Positions 5,563-6,898 of a stretch of 6,898 nucleotides of DNA are shown here, piece after piece (positions within the stretch are counted from its first letter, which is position 1; the number at the start of each line of letters is the position of its first letter). The stretch comes from Thermoplasmata archaeon (GTDB lineage Archaea > Thermoplasmatota > E2 > DHVEG-1), in assembly GCA_030641605.1 (NCBI GenBank), contig DAOWHD010000082.1, positions 1-6,898 of the forward strand, given 5' to 3'. The notes under the pieces are model-generated. The model made no database searches, had not been told where the DNA came from, and saw nothing but the letters and a program-made list of their open reading frames with translations. Both the position numbers and the translations under genes were made by a program.

Positions 5563-5599
5563 TTCATTAAATAGCGAAAAATTCATTAAATAGCGAAAA
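5563..5599. repeat. Tandem 19-bp direct repeat in the promoter of the toxin-antitoxin-like operon
   Basis: TTCATTAAATAGCGAAAA occurs twice, at 5563-5580 and 5582-5599, with a 19-base period. The second copy ends 12 bases before the ATG at 5612, and its CATTAAATAG core lies 20-27 bases before that ATG, where a TATA box for a leaderless transcript would be. The two copies could act as operators for the winged-helix protein encoded next; autoregulation of this kind is known for AbiEi-type antitoxins. A simple recent tandem duplication is the alternative. Confidence 0.6.
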
Positions 5600-5611
5600 T
5601 ATGTGTTTATT

Positions 5612-6193
5612 ATGAATGTCACGTCAAATGTAACATATAAAGTAATTAGATATATCTTACTATCCAAAGATTTTTCTCAGACTGATATCCACAACAAAAC
5701 TGGATGTTCCTTAGGGCAGATAAATAAGGTGGTTAATTGGTTGATAACAAGGGACTTTGTAGAAAAAAACAACCATAAATATCAAATAGTGGATCCAGCG
5801 GGAATAATATCTGTATTTCCATTGTTTCGAAATATGAAAGATTTGTTAGTCTTCAGAATTCCTATTCGTGGAGAAAAACAAAAAATTATGGAAAATCTAC
5901 CTAAAGAAAGTGTTTTATGTCTTGATAGTGCATTGGATATCTATTCACGTTATTTTAGAAGCGGCCGAATATGTATTTATCATGAGAAACCGGATCTGAT
6001 TAAGAATATATTTAAGCCGTATAGTGGAGGGGTGCTTAATTTGGAGGTTTATCTTCCAGATATGAATTTTAGAGATGATGTTGTCAACGGTGTAACATCT
6101 AAACTTAGGACTGTTATTGATATGACCTGTGATGGAAAAACATATGTGGTAAAGGACTTATTTGAACAGCTTTGGGGTATTAAATTTGAATGA
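5612..6193 (+). CDS. Winged-helix protein resembling AbiEi-type antitoxins
   Basis: The 193-residue product begins with a winged helix-turn-helix domain (about residues 5-65): YKVIRYILLS, then the helix-turn-helix QTDIHNKTGCSLGQINKVVNWL, then a wing (FVEKNNHKYQIV). The remainder includes CLDSALDIYSRYF and, near the end, GVTSKLRTVIDMTCDG (160-175). The latter resembles the (V)TSPxRTxxD element of AbiEi proteins, which repress their own operon and neutralise a nucleotidyltransferase partner. ATG 5612 is preferred over GTG 5603. No Shine-Dalgarno site is seen, so translation is probably leaderless or nearly so. The stop overlaps the next gene by 8 bases, implying coupled translation. It presumably acts in the cytoplasm on the repeat at 5563-5599. 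The antitoxin role is inferred from domain layout and partner; a plain transcription regulator is the alternative. Confidence 0.65.
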   Translation: MNVTSNVTYKVIRYILLSKDFSQTDIHNKTGCSLGQINKVVNWLITRDFVEKNNHKYQIVDPAGIISVFPLFRNMKDLLVFRIPIRGEKQKIMENLPKESVLCLDSALDIYSRYFRSGRICIYHEKPDLIKNIFKPYSGGVLNLEVYLPDMNFRDDVVNGVTSKLRTVIDMTCDGKTYVVKDLFEQLWGIKFE

Positions 6194-6863
6194 ATGGTAT
6201 TACACAGAGTTAACTGAGGCTTCTTTTAAAGAATTGATAACCCTTACAAAATGGATCAACAAACAATATGGTTACTTTCCTGTTGTGATTGGAGGTTGGG
6301 CAGTATATTCTTATGTGCAATCACTTGGCTCACGGGATATAGATATAGTGTTTCCCACAAGGGAAAGTAAAGAAAAGGTATTGCTTCCTTATTATTCCGC
6401 AATGGGATATAAGGAGGAGGGATTGTTTTCAAAAAGTTTTTACAAAGAAATAAGAACGCAGAAAGGAGTAGAAAAAGTAATGTTGGATGCCTGTTCGCTG
6501 TCTGATAAAAACATATTACATGAAGATAAAAATATTGAGATTCCATGGAGATTAACGGTGAAACATTATAAAGAATGGAACATACAACAAAAAGGCGTCA
6601 CCTTACAGGTTCCACAAATTGAATTGCTGTTGATCTATAAAATGAAAGCGTTATGTGATAGAAGATACGATTTGAAACATCTGAGGACTTCACGATTGGA
6701 TAGAGAATATATCAACAGTAAAATCTGGAAAGATGAATTTGATGTTAAGAAGTTATCTGAATGTAAAATTGATAAGGATAAATTAAATGATTTTTTAGAA
6801 GTTACTAATTTTAAAGGTTTTTTCAAAAGAGAAGTTAAACGACTGAAAACCAAAAATCTATAA
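6186..6863 (+). CDS. AbiEii-like nucleotidyltransferase (putative type IV toxin)
   Basis: Counted from TTG 6186 the protein has 225 residues. It carries the nucleotidyltransferase core: GGW at 36-38 (VVIGGWAVYSY), then SRDIDIVF with D51 and D53, and the third carboxylate D101 in VMLDAC. All three metal-binding residues are thus present. The segment IYKMKALCDRRYDLKHL (150-166) resembles the KxxALxxR...D motif of AbiEii-type proteins. The C-terminus is basic and helical. Such proteins act on tRNA acceptor ends or other nucleic acid targets and arrest growth unless the partner protein counteracts them. No ATG lies in frame near the start. TTG 6186 has GGGGT at a suitable distance and overlaps the upstream gene by 8 bases; TTG 6162 is a longer alternative. 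The toxin role is inferred from family motifs and pairing. Confidence 0.75.
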   Translation: MNEWYYTELTEASFKELITLTKWINKQYGYFPVVIGGWAVYSYVQSLGSRDIDIVFPTRESKEKVLLPYYSAMGYKEEGLFSKSFYKEIRTQKGVEKVMLDACSLSDKNILHEDKNIEIPWRLTVKHYKEWNIQQKGVTLQVPQIELLLIYKMKALCDRRYDLKHLRTSRLDREYINSKIWKDEFDVKKLSECKIDKDKLNDFLEVTNFKGFFKREVKRLKTKNL

Positions 6864-6869
6864 TTTTTT
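6864..6869 (+). terminator. T-tract terminator of the toxin-antitoxin-like operon
   Basis: Six T bases follow directly after the TAA stop at 6861-6863, with more AT-rich sequence (CATTATTTAAAAAATG) behind. T-tracts of this kind end archaeal transcripts without needing a hairpin. Confidence 0.45.
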
Positions 6870-6898
6870 CATTATTTAAAAAATGATGGAGAGTTATA

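Noticed and set aside
5563..5599. Two repeat copies considered as a minimal CRISPR array
   Set aside because: There are only two copies with a one-base gap and no spacer, so it is a tandem duplication or operator pair.

Overview
The window looks archaeal, most likely from an uncultured euryarchaeote of the Thermoplasmata or methanogen kind. This is inferred from TTTATATA-type TATA boxes 20-60 bases upstream of starts, GGTGA Shine-Dalgarno sites matching the archaeal 16S tail, a secreted NosD-like beta-helix protein, a DPM1-type glycosyltransferase with two C-terminal membrane helices, and AT-rich DNA throughout. No tRNA, rRNA, CRISPR array or transposase gene was recognised.

Left part (1-2355): a short C-terminal gene fragment runs in from the left edge. 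A minus-strand gene for a small acidic soluble protein (stop at 415) follows; its natural C-terminus appears to continue to 350 after a one-base frameshift. It is divergent from a 52-residue two-helix membrane protein (1046-1204), whose likely promoter carries a perfect 12-bp palindrome. A minus-strand gene for a secreted right-handed beta-helix protein (1312-2355) converges on the small membrane gene and has a clear TATA box and ribosome binding site.

Middle part (2356-5087): a 465-base gap holds the beta-helix promoter, several TATA-like elements, two compact stem-loops and a 7-bp inverted repeat around one TATA-like element. Then come a four-cysteine zinc-ribbon-like protein and a GT2 glycosyltransferase in tandem. 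Converging on these, with only 8 bases between stop codons, is a minus-strand nucleotidyltransferase-fold protein.

Right part (5088-6898): about 500 bases contain gene-like fragments in all three plus frames, probably a decayed gene or small ORFs. Next to this lies a two-gene operon: a winged-helix protein resembling AbiEi-type antitoxins and a nucleotidyltransferase resembling AbiEii-type toxins. The two genes overlap by 8 bases, are preceded by a tandem 19-bp repeat at the promoter position, and are followed at once by a T-rich terminator. This type IV toxin-antitoxin-like module is the clearest defence- or mobility-associated element here. It sits beside the decayed DNA, as is common in accessory islands.
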